Shown piece by piece: positions 33,811 through 43,797 of a stretch of 64,000 nt of DNA. Origin of the DNA: Ralstonia sp. SET104 (GTDB lineage: Bacteria > Pseudomonadota > Gammaproteobacteria > Burkholderiales > Burkholderiaceae); contig NZ_BHVX01000006.1 in assembly GCF_003851545.1 (NCBI RefSeq), forward strand, positions 226,063 to 290,062, given 5' to 3'. A program made the position numbers and the translations under genes. Below the pieces are notes generated by a model. It was not told the DNA's origin. It saw only the letters and a list, made by a program, of their open reading frames with translations, and did no database searches. The first letter of the stretch is position 1; each line of letters opens with the position of its first letter.

Positions 33811-36800
33811 CGCTTCTGCGTCTCCCCGCGTGCTTCCAGCATGGCTTCGCTGCTCAGATGCAGCGCTTGCAGTGCCGACAGGGTTTCCGGCCTGGGCTCG
33901 GCCCACAGCCCGCGCTGTGCTGCTTCGAGCAGCCGTTCGGTGATGGCCTTGAGCGCCCACGGATTGCTTTCGGCAAAAAACTGCTGCATTGCCGGGGCAA
34001 AGGCATAGGTTTCGGCCAGTTGCTCGTACACCCAGTCGTCCACGACATGGGCGGTGGCATCGTAGCCGAACAGGTAATCCACCGTGGCGGTCAGCTCCAG
34101 GCCGCCCTTGTAACCGTGCTTCTGGATGCCGGCAATCCATTTGGGATTGGCAACCCGCGAGCGGAAGACGCGCAGGACTTCCTCCTTGAGTCCACGCACC
34201 GCCGGATTGTCCGGGTTATGGGTGTCGCCGAAGTAGTGGCGCGGCTGGCGGCCGGTCAGGCTGCGGATGGTGGCGATCATGCCGCCGTGGTACTGCAGGT
34301 AGTCGTCGCTGTCGAAGATATCGTGCTCTCGGTTGTCCTGGTTGTGCAGGGCTACTTCGACACTGGACAGACGGTGTCCGAAGTCGGCACGGGCATCGGT
34401 TCCATGGTCGCTGCGGCCATAGGCGTAGCCGCCCCAGTTGATGTAGGCGGTGGCGAAGTCGGCGTCCTCCTGCCAGTTCTGCTCGTTGATCAGCGGCAGA
34501 ATGCCGGCGCCATAGGTGCCAGGCTTGGAACCGAACACGCGGTACAGCGCACGCTGCCCAGCGACCGCTGGCGGCAGGCGGCTGAACAACTGGTTCTCGA
34601 GATCGGCCAGATAGTGCTTGCGCAGGAAGTTCTGCTCAGGCGGCTCGTCCAGCCTGGCCACTGTGTGCACCGCTTCATCCAGCAGTTGGATCAGATGCGG
34701 GAAGGCATCGCGGAAAAATCCGCTGATGCGCACCGTCACGTCGATCCGCGGCCGGCCAAGCTCAGCCAGCGAGATCACCTCAACGCCGACCACGCGTCGG
34801 CTCTCGGCTTGCCAGCGCGGGCGCACCCCCAGCAGCGCGAGAACCTGCGCAATGTCATCGCCGTGGGTGCGCATGGCGCTGGTGCCCCACACGCTGATAC
34901 TGACCGACTCGGGCAACTTGCCGGTTTCCTTGTGATGACGGGCCAGTACCTCGTTGGCCAGTCCGGTGCCGATCCGCCAGGCCGCTTGCGAGGGCAGGCT
35001 GCGCGGGTCGACTGAATAGAAGTTGCGCCCGGTCGGCAGCACGTGCGCCATGCCGCGTGTCGGTGCTCCGCTTGGTCCGGCAGGCACATAGCAGCCGGCA
35101 AGACCCTTGATCAGGTTGTCGATTTCTTCCGAGGTGCGCGCAAGGTTCGGCACCAGTTCGCGGCAGACATAGGCAAGGGTGTCTCGAATGCCTTCGGTGC
35201 CGGCCAAGCCGGGCAGCGCCTGGGCCAGTACTGTGTCAACCGAGGCCGCATCGAAGTTGCAGTCAGCCAGTCCGGCCACCAGCCGGCGGCCGATGGCGGT
35301 AATTGCATCGACTGCGTCAGCGCGGGTGACGAGAGCGCGATCAGCGAACCGCTGGAGCGCGGCCGGTACCGTGTCTAGCCGCCGGCCTTTTTCATCCTGC
35401 AGCGTGGTCCAGCCGATGCCGAGCGCGGCGGCCACGCCCGCCGGCAGGCCGGGGATTGCCAGGTTAGGCAGGCGCACCAGCGCGCACACCATGTCGATCA
35501 GTGCGGCATCCGCCGGTATCTTGCCGAGAACATGCAGTCCGTCACGTATCTGCGCCGCGCCCAGTTCGCACAGATAGCCGTCGATGTCCTCGATCAAGTG
35601 AGCGACGTCAACGCCTTCCATCCTGGCTAGCGATCGCGGCACGCCATCCTGGTTCAGTGTGGCATCCCACTCGTGGTGGTGGTCCTCATGATGGGGATGG
35701 CCGACACCATGACCATGGTCGTGAGCATGATGACCGTGCCCATGATGGTGATGGTCATGACTGCCGTGGCGGTGCCCCTTATTCCCGGGCGATATCGGCC
35801 GGTAGGTCGAAGCGGTGGCCTTCTTAGCAGTCTGCAGCGGGCGGTAACCGGTGGCAGTGGTTTGTTGCGCACGGACAGGCGCGTGATGGTGATGGTGATG
35901 GTGCTCGTGACCGTGGGCGTGCCCCTCATGAACCTGGTGGTCATGATCGCCATGATGGTCGTGACCCAGCATCGCCGCGAGATCGGTATCGAGGCGCGCT
36001 TCCTTGATCAGATCCCAGATCTGTTGTTGCAACAGGGGAAGTTTCGCGGGGTCCAGCATTTCGACCTGGTAGTACTCGTCAACCAGTTGCGTCAACTGCG
36101 CCAGCGGTCCGTAGGTGTCAGCGGTGGTCATCGGCGGGGTGAGGTGGTCGACGATGACCGAGTGGGCACGGCGCTTAGCCTGGGAGCCCTCGCCCGGATC
36201 ATTCAGGATGAACGGGTAGAGCATCGGCAGGTCGCCCAGCAGCGCATCCGGAAAGCACTGTTCCGATACGCCGATGCCTTTGCCTGGCAGCCATTCCAGC
36301 GTGCCATGCTTGCCGACATGGACGAGGGCGTCGGCTTGCCAGTCGTCGCGCAGCCAGCGATACAACGCATAGTAGTGATGCGTGGGCGGCAGGTCTGGCG
36401 TGTGATAGATCGCGTCCGGGTCCATGCCGTAACCACGCGGTGGCTGCAGCGCGACAAAGGCATTGCCGAACTCGAGCCCGGCGAACACCAGATTGCCCTC
36501 GTGCACGTAGGCGCTGCCCGGGGGCTCGCCCCAGCGCTCCCGCATCTTGTGCTGAAGCGCGGCTGGCAGTTGTTCAAACCATTCTGCGTAGCGCGCCGCC
36601 GGAACGGCGGCCACGGCGCGTCGAAGCTGATCCGTTCTCAGATAGCTCTCGTCGTACGCGCCACGATCGATCAGGTCGTGGATGAGCGCATCGCTGGATT
36701 CCGGTAGGCCCTCGATGTTGTAACCCTGGGCCCGCATGGCGTGCAGCAGCGCGAACAACGATGCCGGCGCATCGAGTCCGACTGCGTTGCCAATCTGCGA

Positions 36801-37934
36801 GGCCTTGCTGTTGGAATTGGTGAAGATGAAGGCGACACGCTTGTGTGCCGCCGGTGTACGGCGCAATGCCACCTGACGTGCGGCGATGCCGGCCACGCGC
36901 CGCATCCGGTCGGGCAGCGGCTCGTAATGTGTTTCGTCCTGTTCGCTCTTGAATGACACCGGCACGCTGATGATCCGTCCGTCGAACTCCGGCAGGGCCA
37001 CGTTCATTGCGGTATCGAGCGGGTTGAGGCCTCGTTCGGATGCCTCCCACTGCGCCCGGGTCATGCTGCTGGTGATGGCCTGGATCACCGGGATATCGAA
37101 ATGCCCGAGCGCAGATACCGACCAGCCGGGCAGGGTGGGGCCATCCGCGTTGACATCACCCATGGCGAACGACGTGGTATTGATCAGCGCGTCGATGCTG
37201 CAGGCAGCATCGGCAACAAACAGCGCCAGTGCGGCTGGCAAGCCGGATGCATCCAGCGTACGCAGGGAGGCGGTGTAGACCGGCAGCGCGTTCAGGCCCC
37301 GTTGGGCCAGCATGTCGACCAGCACATCAATGAAGCGGGTGTTGCCGCTCAGCCAGTGCGCCCGGTAGAAGGTGATGCCGACGGTCGGCCACTGCGGGTT
37401 GCGGATCGTTGCCCAATCGCTCAGGGTCGCGTGTGCCGACAGTGCGGGGTGGTAGATCCCGTGTTCGGGAAGGGCGGCCGGCGATTGGTAGCCAAAACCG
37501 GTCATCAACAGACGGTCAGACAAGTAGCGCAATAGCTGCGCCATATTGCCGACGCCGCCGGCCTGGAGGTAGGCGGTGACCTCATGCTGCAAGGCCGGAG
37601 ACACGTTGCAGAGCGCTGCCAGTTCGGGGTCCGGTTCTCCTGTGCCGCTGACAACGATCAGCGCCTGGCTGCGTATCCGCGCGGCCTTGCATAGCGCGTC
37701 AAAGCCCGGCACGTCATGCGCACGGCCGAGCAGCCGCACCACCACGACGCGCGCTTCGGGCAAAGTGGACGCGATTAGCGCGTCCATGCGTTCGGCGCTG
37801 TCGATGGTCTGCAGGTTCACTGCATCCACCGCGACAAAGTCATCGGGAAGCGTGGCACGGGCACGAGCCAGCGCGGTCAGGTCGGTGCCGGCATGGCTGA
37901 GCAATACGATGCGAGGCGCGGTGATGCCGGTCAC
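33807..37934 (-). CDS. cobN: Cobaltochelatase large subunit CobN, with histidine-rich insertion
   Basis: The product has 1375 aa, the size of CobN/BchH proteins. Core motifs include [25 protein letters not shown] [65 protein letters not shown] and WGGYAYGR. It binds hydrogenobyrinate diamide (or an earlier ring) and Co2+, and is driven by an AAA+/VWA partner, here encoded directly downstream. Residues ~654-757 are an unusual insertion with two His-rich blocks (one with a run of seven His) around a TGYRP/STYRP spacer, probably a cobalt-binding reservoir. It overlaps the ferredoxin gene. Confidence 0.95.
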   Translation of the reverse strand: MTGITAPRIVLLSHAGTDLTALARARATLPDDFVAVDAVNLQTIDSAERMDALIASTLPEARVVVVRLLGRAHDVPGFDALCKAARIRSQALIVVSGTGEPDPELAALCNVSPALQHEVTAYLQAGGVGNMAQLLRYLSDRLLMTGFGYQSPAALPEHGIYHPALSAHATLSDWATIRNPQWPTVGITFYRAHWLSGNTRFIDVLVDMLAQRGLNALPVYTASLRTLDASGLPAALALFVADAACSIDALINTTSFAMGDVNADGPTLPGWSVSALGHFDIPVIQAITSSMTRAQWEASERGLNPLDTAMNVALPEFDGRIISVPVSFKSEQDETHYEPLPDRMRRVAGIAARQVALRRTPAAHKRVAFIFTNSNSKASQIGNAVGLDAPASLFALLHAMRAQGYNIEGLPESSDALIHDLIDRGAYDESYLRTDQLRRAVAAVPAARYAEWFEQLPAALQHKMRERWGEPPGSAYVHEGNLVFAGLEFGNAFVALQPPRGYGMDPDAIYHTPDLPPTHHYYALYRWLRDDWQADALVHVGKHGTLEWLPGKGIGVSEQCFPDALLGDLPMLYPFILNDPGEGSQAKRRAHSVIVDHLTPPMTTADTYGPLAQLTQLVDEYYQVEMLDPAKLPLLQQQIWDLIKEARLDTDLAAMLGHDHHGDHDHQVHEGHAHGHEHHHHHHHAPVRAQQTTATGYRPLQTAKKATASTYRPISPGNKGHRHGSHDHHHHGHGHHAHDHGHGVGHPHHEDHHHEWDATLNQDGVPRSLARMEGVDVAHLIEDIDGYLCELGAAQIRDGLHVLGKIPADAALIDMVCALVRLPNLAIPGLPAGVAAALGIGWTTLQDEKGRRLDTVPAALQRFADRALVTRADAVDAITAIGRRLVAGLADCNFDAASVDTVLAQALPGLAGTEGIRDTLAYVCRELVPNLARTSEEIDNLIKGLAGCYVPAGPSGAPTRGMAHVLPTGRNFYSVDPRSLPSQAAWRIGTGLANEVLARHHKETGKLPESVSISVWGTSAMRTHGDDIAQVLALLGVRPRWQAESRRVVGVEVISLAELGRPRIDVTVRISGFFRDAFPHLIQLLDEAVHTVARLDEPPEQNFLRKHYLADLENQLFSRLPPAVAGQRALYRVFGSKPGTYGAGILPLINEQNWQEDADFATAYINWGGYAYGRSDHGTDARADFGHRLSSVEVALHNQDNREHDIFDSDDYLQYHGGMIATIRSLTGRQPRHYFGDTHNPDNPAVRGLKEEVLRVFRSRVANPKWIAGIQKHGYKGGLELTATVDYLFGYDATAHVVDDWVYEQLAETYAFAPAMQQFFAESNPWALKAITERLLEAAQRGLWAEPRPETLSALQALHLSSEAMLEARGETQKR

Positions 37935-38260
37935 GACGCGGCCTCCGGCTCGATGTCACCAACGCCCAGGCGATGAAAGACCAGCGGCTCTACGGGGCAG
38001 CCGCCCGACAGGTGCTCGCTGACGATGCGGCGGATGGCTGTGGCATCCACATTGCGATACCAGACGCCGTCCGGATACACCGCCATGATCGGCCCCTGTT
38101 TGCAGACAGCAAAGCAGTGGGTGCGGGTTCGCTTGGCCCGCAGCCCGTCACACGCGTCGATGGCCTGGCCAAGTAGCCTGAACATCTCCTCAGCCGTGGC
38201 ACCGTTCTCTGTGCAGCGCGGGCCAGTGCACATCAGTACGTGTTTGTCGTGGCATCTCAT
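37931..38260 (-). CDS. Thioredoxin-like [2Fe-2S] ferredoxin
   Basis: The product has 109 aa. [15 protein letters not shown] (Cys11, Cys16) and [22 protein letters not shown] supply the Cx4C...Cx3C arrangement of thioredoxin-fold [2Fe-2S] ferredoxins. These proteins often sit beside cobN and may donate electrons for corrin reduction or cobalt reduction before adenosylation. That partnership is inferred from location. The ATG at 38260 overlaps the permease stop, and the stop overlaps the cobN start. Confidence 0.88.
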   Translation of the reverse strand: MRCHDKHVLMCTGPRCTENGATAEEMFRLLGQAIDACDGLRAKRTRTHCFAVCKQGPIMAVYPDGVWYRNVDATAIRRIVSEHLSGGCPVEPLVFHRLGVGDIEPEAAS

Positions 38261-39318
38261 TGCGGGCTACCCTCTAGCGTTGACGCGGGCAGGCTATCGT
38301 AGCCCTTCCATTTGTAGATGCCGGCCGAGACGGCCCAACTCAGGACGAGCAGACCGATCGCCACATAGCCAAACTCCGCCAGCCTCTCGTTGAGGCGGGA
38401 CACCCACACCCAAGGCCCTTCGGTCAGATTCAGGCGGCTGGCCAGCAGACCCAGTGCCTCGATGGTGCCGATCACGAGTGCCATCAGTGCTGATGTCAAC
38501 GTGATCGTGAAGTTGTACCAGATCTTGCGCATCGGGTTGATGAAGGCCCAGCCGTAGGCGCCAACCATCAGGATGCTGTCGACCGTGTCCACCAGGGCCA
38601 TGCCGGCGGTGAACAGGGCCGGGAATACCATCACGGACAAGAACGGCACACCCTGGTGTGGCTGGGCTGCCGAGAGCGAAAACAATCCGATCTCGGTTGC
38701 GGTGTCGAACCCGAGGCCGAACAGGAAACCCAGCGGGAACATGTGCCAGCTCTTGGTCACCAGTCGGAACATCGGACGGAATAGCCGCGCCAGTACGCCA
38801 TTGCCGGCCATCAGCATGTCCATGTCTTCAGCGCAGACGGGTTCGCCATTCCTGATGCGGACGAATTGCTTCCAGACGCCGCTAAGGATGAAGAGGTTGG
38901 TCATCGCAATCGCGAGCAGGAAGAGGGCCGAGATGGCCGTCGAGAATCCCGCGCCGGCTTCCTTGAACACGCCCAGGCGGCTTTCCATGGCGGAGCTGGA
39001 TGCGACAAGGACGAACACAGCCAGTGCGATCAGCGTCGAATGGCCGGTCGAGAAGAAGAAGCCAACCGAGAACGGGCGCTGGCCCTGCTGCACCAGCTTG
39101 CGTACCACGTTGTCGATCGCGGCGATGTGGTCGGCGTCGACCGCGTGGCGCAGGCCGAACAGATAGGCGAGCAGAGCGGTACCGAGCAGGGCGGGCTGCC
39201 CAGCAAACGCGACGATTGCCCAAGCCCAGACAAGCACATTGATTGCGATCAGCGCGAGAAGCAGGCTGACCGGCGTCCGGCGCGGTGCGGCGGGACGGTG
39301 CGCGAGCGGCGATGCCAT
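38257..39318 (-). CDS. NiCoT-family nickel/cobalt permease (HoxN/NicT-like)
   Basis: The product has 353 aa with about eight membrane segments. The family signature LRHAVDADHIAAIDNVVRKL (His-x4-Asp-His) lies in the second helix, and GFFFSTGHSTLIA, LGFDTATEIGLF and LFTAGMALVDTVDSILM are the other NiCoT motifs. It imports Co2+ or Ni2+. First position in the cob operon, directly behind a B12 riboswitch, argues for cobalt. I prefer the ATG at 39318 because AAAGGG precedes it; the ATG at 39342 is in frame but lacks a ribosome site. Confidence 0.92.
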   Translation of the reverse strand: MASPLAHRPAAPRRTPVSLLLALIAINVLVWAWAIVAFAGQPALLGTALLAYLFGLRHAVDADHIAAIDNVVRKLVQQGQRPFSVGFFFSTGHSTLIALAVFVLVASSSAMESRLGVFKEAGAGFSTAISALFLLAIAMTNLFILSGVWKQFVRIRNGEPVCAEDMDMLMAGNGVLARLFRPMFRLVTKSWHMFPLGFLFGLGFDTATEIGLFSLSAAQPHQGVPFLSVMVFPALFTAGMALVDTVDSILMVGAYGWAFINPMRKIWYNFTITLTSALMALVIGTIEALGLLASRLNLTEGPWVWVSRLNERLAEFGYVAIGLLVLSWAVSAGIYKWKGYDSLPASTLEGSPQ

Positions 39319-39424
39319 CAAGAGGCCCTTTGCAAAGTGCATCGCCGCGAGTCAGGACAAAACAGCCAGGCTGCTTTTACGTATCCCCCGGTACACCCCG
39401 CCCGGCTTCAACCCACGTCGACAA

Positions 39425-39585
39425 GAGATGATGGCCGGTCTCCTGGCTCGCGCGTCATCGCCTTGCATCGCCTTCCCGGGAAGTTTCCGGTGGCATTTGA
39501 TGCGGGCTCGTCACCTACAGTTGCGGGGGCAGCCACGGCTTCATACCGTGTTCCCGTTTCACCCTCTAATTGGGCACCATCATTC
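39425..39585 (-). promoter_or_regulatory. Cobalamin riboswitch controlling the cob operon
   Basis: On the minus strand, read 5' to 3', the conserved elements occur in order: GGTGCCC, GAGGGTGAAACGGGAAC, CCGTGGCTGCCCCCGCAACTG, a variable arm, CCGGGAAGGCG, and the B12 box GCCAGGAGACCGGCC at 39433-39447. It ends about 110 nt before the permease start. Adenosylcobalamin binding would switch off transport and synthesis together. This is the only riboswitch seen in the window, consistent with a single 19-kb transcription unit. Confidence 0.95.
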
Positions 39586-39599
39586 GTCGCCCGGATCAT

Positions 39600-39975
39600 A
39601 CGCGATGAGACTGGGCATGTGAACATTGACGTGGCGCATAGCGAGCGCAGTGCTTGGTAGCGTCGCCTGCTTCCAACCCAGCGTTGATCATCCGAGTGCG
39701 GAGGGGGTGATCAGCGCCCGCGAGTGCGGGATGTGGGATGCGGGCAACGTCGGCGACTAGTTTGCAATCCCAAACGTTGTCGTCAGAAATTACTAGAAAT
39801 GAGGTAGTGACGGACTCGCCACTGCATCGCATAACCAAGCTTGCATACGGTCTTTAGCAACAAATGCCGCGACGCATGACTGCTCGATGGGGTTACATGT
39901 AGTTGCAATTTGTGCAGAGTGCGGTTATTTGGCGGCGTTAAGCTGCCGGCACCTTCCCTATCCAGGAGACACCTC
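39600..39975. other. Intergenic region without recognisable genes
   Basis: About 375 bp between the cobalamin riboswitch (leftward) and the DUF4382 lipoprotein (rightward). It should carry both promoters. No gene, repeat or RNA could be supported. Confidence 0.5.
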
Positions 39976-41148
39976 GTGAATCCATCTCTTAAAGGCTTGC
40001 TGCTGGCCGTTCCGGCTTCCTTGCTTACCGTCGCGTGTGGTGGTGGCGATGGCGGCAGCGCCAGCACCAGCAATGGCACTCTCCAGGTTTCGATGACCGA
40101 TGCACCGTCGTGCGGTTACGACCACGTCTACGTCACCGTCAACAAAGTGCGCGTCAACGCCAGTTCGACTGCGGCGGATGCCGATGGCGGCTGGACGGAC
40201 ATCACGCTGCAGACACCGCAGAAGATCGATCTTCTCTCCCTGACCAACGGTGTTCTGAGCGATTTGGGCAGCGCGCCGCTGCCGGCTGGGCAGTACCAGC
40301 AGATTCGGCTGGTGCTTGCCGCGAACCAAGGCAATACGCTGGCCAATTCGGTCGTGCCCACTGGCGGCACCGAGCAACCGCTGTCCACCCCCAGCGCTAC
40401 ACAGAGCGGCTACAAAATCATCCAGCCCTTCACGGTGCAAGCCAACACGCTGGTGGATCTGGTGCTGGACTTCAACGCCTGCAAGTCGATCGTCACCCAG
40501 GGCAACGGCAACTACCTGCTCAAACCGGTGGTCACCGCGACCACGGCCGTGGTGAGTGGCGCAATCACCGGCTTTGTCGCGCCCGGCCAGACTGGCGCCA
40601 CCGTCTATGCGGAGCAGAACGGCGTCGTGATCAAGGGCACCGTGGCAGATTCGACCGGGAAGTTCACCCTGTCGCCGCTCGTGCAGAGTTCGACCAACGG
40701 TAACTACGATGTTGTGATCGTCGACAACAACCCGGCGGGCGGACACGCTACGGGCGTCATCCGCGCGGTGCCCGTGACCGCGAGTGCGACCACCACGGTT
40801 TCCACCTCGACCCAGCCGATTACGCTGTCGGCATCGGTGACCCGTACGGCCTCCGGCACGGCCACCGCCGCGGCACAGGCGTCGCTGGTCGCGCTGCAGA
40901 CGGTCGGCTCGGCGTCGTACGAAATCACCTCGGCCAATGCCGATCTCACGACGGGCGCCTACAGCATGAATCTGCCGGCCGCCACGCCGGTGGCCGGAAC
41001 GTACAGCACCACGCTGCCGATTGCACTGGCGCCAGCAGGCACCGCCGGCGCTTACACGATTCAGGCCACCAGTTCGACAGGCGCCGTCCAAACCGCACCG
41101 GCTAATGTTGCGGCCGGCAATCAGACTGGCATCAACTTCAGTTTCTGA
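39976..41148 (+). CDS. DUF4382 domain lipoprotein
   Basis: The product has 390 aa starting from GTG at 39976, preceded by CAGGAGACACCTC. A lipoprotein signal (LLLAVPASLLTVAC) ends at Cys22. The DUF4382 domain follows: GTLQVSMTDAPSCGYDHVYVTVNKVRV, then KIDLLSLTNGVLSDLGSAPLPAGQYQQIRLVL. The C-terminal ~200 residues are Thr/Ala-rich beta repeats (carboxypeptidase-regulatory-like AVVSGAITGFVAPGQTGATVYAE). It is probably surface or periplasmic. The function is unknown. The next small lipoprotein gene lies 30 bp downstream. Confidence 0.85.
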   Translation: MNPSLKGLLLAVPASLLTVACGGGDGGSASTSNGTLQVSMTDAPSCGYDHVYVTVNKVRVNASSTAADADGGWTDITLQTPQKIDLLSLTNGVLSDLGSAPLPAGQYQQIRLVLAANQGNTLANSVVPTGGTEQPLSTPSATQSGYKIIQPFTVQANTLVDLVLDFNACKSIVTQGNGNYLLKPVVTATTAVVSGAITGFVAPGQTGATVYAEQNGVVIKGTVADSTGKFTLSPLVQSSTNGNYDVVIVDNNPAGGHATGVIRAVPVTASATTTVSTSTQPITLSASVTRTASGTATAAAQASLVALQTVGSASYEITSANADLTTGAYSMNLPAATPVAGTYSTTLPIALAPAGTAGAYTIQATSSTGAVQTAPANVAAGNQTGINFSF

Positions 41149-41178
41149 CCACGAACGCCGCATCGGCATCTCATAGCC

Positions 41179-41331
41179 ATGAAGAACCTTCTGTTGATCT
41201 TTTCTTTGGGCATGTCACTGCTGGGCGGGTGTGCGGTCTACGTTCCGGATGCGGGCGTGGTCGCGGTACCGCAAGGCGGTCCGGGCAATGGCTTCTGCCC
41301 ACCGGGCCAGGCCAAGAAAGGCAATTGCTGA
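41179..41331 (+). CDS. Small 50-aa lipoprotein
   Basis: The frame encodes 50 residues starting MKNLLLIFSLGMSLLGGC, a textbook lipoprotein signal with LLGGC lipobox and Cys18. The mature 33 residues are Gly/Pro/Val-rich and end with two further cysteines (GFCPPGQAKKGNC), which could form a disulfide. It lies between the DUF4382 gene and a strong terminator. It is probably the last gene of that operon. The function is unknown. Confidence 0.75.
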   Translation: MKNLLLIFSLGMSLLGGCAVYVPDAGVVAVPQGGPGNGFCPPGQAKKGNC

Positions 41332-41353
41332 CGGTATAGTTGCGCGCAGAAAG

Positions 41354-41386
41354 AAAAAGGCCGGTCGCGAGGACCGGCCTTTTTTT
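41354..41386. terminator. Strong bidirectional Rho-independent terminator
   Basis: AAAAAGGCCGGTC and GACCGGCC followed by seven T form a GC-rich stem (41359-41366 and 41372-41379) around a 5-nt loop. The A-run on the left makes it work for the convergent minus-strand gene at 41405-41647 as well. Confidence 0.85.
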
Positions 41387-41404
41387 CAGTGATTCAGCCA
41401 GCCG

Positions 41405-41647
41405 TTACTTTGACTTGCCCGAATGCATGTGCTTCTGCGACTTTCCATGCTCGTGCGCGCGATCTTCCGCACGGGCGCGGCCCTTGTCCCGATCAGCCGA
41501 GTCGGGGCCGTTGGAGTTGGTGATGCCCTGGCTGCTGATGTGTCCCATCGATGCGCCACCGGCGCCACCGCCCTTGGCAAACGCCGGAACCGAGGTCGCG
41601 CAAAGCGCGGCCATGACACCTGCTACGAGCCACTGGGTTTTGGTCAT
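41405..41647 (-). CDS. Small exported protein, Gly-rich and charged
   Basis: The product has 80 aa. The ATG at 41647 follows an excellent AGGAGG site. A Sec signal (MTKTQWLVAGVMAALCATSVPAFA) is predicted to be cleaved after AFA near residue 24. The mature part is GGGAGGAS-rich, followed by a charged tail with many Asp, Arg, Lys and His (SADRDKGRARAEDRAHEHGK). It is probably periplasmic. I recognise no domain. It ends at the shared bidirectional terminator. Confidence 0.72.
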   Translation of the reverse strand: MTKTQWLVAGVMAALCATSVPAFAKGGGAGGASMGHISSQGITNSNGPDSADRDKGRARAEDRAHEHGKSQKHMHSGKSK

Positions 41648-41856
41648 ACACGCCTCCTGTGTTTGGTAATGGCAAGTCGATTTTATGGAGCATGCGTGAC
41701 GCAAGTGAAGCGCCAGTGCAACAAAACGTAACGTCGTCTCGCAGAGGTGCGCACATGTACGCGTGTGGGCAACGAACGTCGGTGTATCGGCTGTCAAGTT
41801 TCGTTCGAAGTCGCCGAAATGAAGATTCTGGATGTCCTCGTTTCTCAATATCGACC

Positions 41857-43797
41857 ATGAAACATAAACAACTCAGTTTTGTAGTACTGACCGCATGTGC
41901 TTTGTTGCCTGTGTTATCCGCGCGGGCAACGGATCAATCACAAGCTGCGGTGGAACCGCAGTGGGTTTCACAGTTGATCGTTAAGGAGCGTGGAGCGAAT
42001 GCGGCCGGCACCCTGGACGTGGCGGCTGCAACCCAACGTTGGGCGAGCGCTGCGCAGCTGCCTCTTGGATACAAGCGGCCGATGTCAACCGGTGCGCATG
42101 TGGTCGTGCTGCCCAAAGCGATGTTGCTTGACGATGCGCTGGTCGTCGCCAGCCGCATGGAGGCAAGCGGACAGTTCGAATATGTTTCGCCCGACCGCAA
42201 GATGCGCCCCGCGGCCGTGGTTACGGATCCACTCTTCAGCCAGCAATGGAACTTGATGCCGGCGAGTACTTCGGCCGGTGGGGCCAACATCGCTGGTGCC
42301 TGGAGTACCACCAAGGGCTCGGGCCTAGTGACGGTGGGGATAGTCGATACTGGCCTGATTGCGACCCATGTGGATCTCTCTGGAGCTGCCATCCGCACTG
42401 GCTACGACTTTGTCAGCAGCACCGCCATGACTGGCACGCCGGATCCGCAAACCGGATTGTCGATTCCTCTCCATTTCGTCGAGAACGACCCGAGCGAACC
42501 GGGGCGTGACCCGGACCCTTCCGATCCGGGCAACTGGGTCAGCAGTTCCGACGCTGCAAACTATCCCACGTTTTGCGGCACGGCCGTCAACAGCGACTGG
42601 CACGGGACGTTCGTCACAGGCCTGATTGCCGCGCAGCAGAACACGATTGGTATCGCGGGGATCGCACCTGCAACCGGGGTGCTAATGGCGCGCGCACTGG
42701 GCAAGTGCGGGGGCGTCAGCTCCGACATCATCGATGCGATGACTTGGGCCGCCGGTGGTGTAGTGCAGAACGTTCCGGTCAACACGAATCCGGCCAAGGT
42801 TCTCAATCTGAGCTTGGGCGGCGGGGGAAGTTGCACGTCCGCTGAACAGGCCGGGGTCAACACAGTGCGGGCGTTGGGTGCAAGCGTGATCGTGGCGACG
42901 GGCAACGAAGCTGGCCCGGTAGACTCTCCGGCAAACTGCGCGGGCGTGATTGCCGTGACGGCGCACACCATCGACGGGGATAGAGCATCCTATGCCAACG
43001 TCGGGGCGGAGACGACACTCAGCGCGCCGGGTGGCGGGCACGGCATCGTGTTGTCCGGCATTGGCAACTTGATTCCGTCGCTGTTTAATAACGGAACGCA
43101 GGGGCCGACCACCGATGCCTATGCACTCGGCGCGGGCACGTCGTTCGCGACGCCGCATGTCTCGGGCGTGGCCGCCTTGATGCTGTCGCTTGTGCCGACC
43201 CTCACGCCGGACCAAGTGTCGACGCTGCTCAAGCAATCGTCCAGACCGTTTCCTGCCAGCACCTATTGCGCAACGCACGCGGGTACGTGCGGCAGTGGCA
43301 TGCTGGACGGCGTCTCCGCGCTGTTGCAGACACAAGGCCAACCGACCTTGCATGCTGCGACCCCTGCCGCTGGCGCGACCGCGAATGCCGCAGTGACGAT
43401 GTCGGCGGTTGGTGGACCAGGCCTCGGCAATACCGTCACCAGCGTCACCTGGAAGCAAACCGCCGGCGTGACGGTGGCAGTGACCTCGAGTGGCCCCGAC
43501 GCCAACGGGGCCATCAACGGTGTATTTACGCCGCCGAGCCAAGGGACTTACAGCTTCAACGTCACGCTCACGAACAGCGCCGGGACATCCGCCACAGACA
43601 GCGTGAGCTTAAACGTGGCAGCAGCCGTTGCTACGCCAACAACTCCCCCCTCGACGGGGACTTCAACCGGAACCACAGCAAGCCCCTCTACGAGCACCGG
43701 CGGGGGTGGCATGGTAAATCCACTGGTCTCCATGCTGCTCGTCGTGGTGGGCGCGGCAGCATTCACGCAGCGCCGACGGGGTGTTGCAAAGGCGTAA
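41857..43797 (+). CDS. Secreted subtilisin-like (S8) serine protease with GlyGly-CTERM-like tail
   Basis: The product has 646 aa: a signal peptide (first ~25 residues), an inhibitor-like propeptide to about residue 120, then the S8 catalytic domain. Catalytic residues are Asp164 (GIVDTG), His249 (WHGTFVTGLIA) and Ser429 (GTSFATPHVSG). A PKD/Ig-like region follows, then a Thr/Ser linker, GGGGMVNPL, a hydrophobic helix (SMLLVVVGAAAF) and RRR. That tripartite end matches GlyGly-CTERM sorting signals processed by rhombosortase. The protease is therefore probably exported and anchored or released after C-terminal cleavage. Confidence 0.9.
   Translation: MKHKQLSFVVLTACALLPVLSARATDQSQAAVEPQWVSQLIVKERGANAAGTLDVAAATQRWASAAQLPLGYKRPMSTGAHVVVLPKAMLLDDALVVASRMEASGQFEYVSPDRKMRPAAVVTDPLFSQQWNLMPASTSAGGANIAGAWSTTKGSGLVTVGIVDTGLIATHVDLSGAAIRTGYDFVSSTAMTGTPDPQTGLSIPLHFVENDPSEPGRDPDPSDPGNWVSSSDAANYPTFCGTAVNSDWHGTFVTGLIAAQQNTIGIAGIAPATGVLMARALGKCGGVSSDIIDAMTWAAGGVVQNVPVNTNPAKVLNLSLGGGGSCTSAEQAGVNTVRALGASVIVATGNEAGPVDSPANCAGVIAVTAHTIDGDRASYANVGAETTLSAPGGGHGIVLSGIGNLIPSLFNNGTQGPTTDAYALGAGTSFATPHVSGVAALMLSLVPTLTPDQVSTLLKQSSRPFPASTYCATHAGTCGSGMLDGVSALLQTQGQPTLHAATPAAGATANAAVTMSAVGGPGLGNTVTSVTWKQTAGVTVAVTSSGPDANGAINGVFTPPSQGTYSFNVTLTNSAGTSATDSVSLNVAAAVATPTTPPSTGTSTGTTASPSTSTGGGGMVNPLVSMLLVVVGAAAFTQRRRGVAKA

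Noticed and set aside
35665..35972. Direct-repeat-like DNA (GTGATG/CATGAT runs) considered as a CRISPR or tandem array
   Set aside because: It is the codon signature of His/Asp/Gly-rich segments in the cobN frame. There are no regular repeat-spacer units.
39342..39596. Reading frames over the cobalamin riboswitch
   Set aside because: Conserved riboswitch elements in the correct order explain this sequence better than a protein does.
42682..43542. A 286-codon minus-strand frame within the S8 protease
   Set aside because: No motif, Arg-rich, entirely inside a gene whose catalytic residues are all identified.
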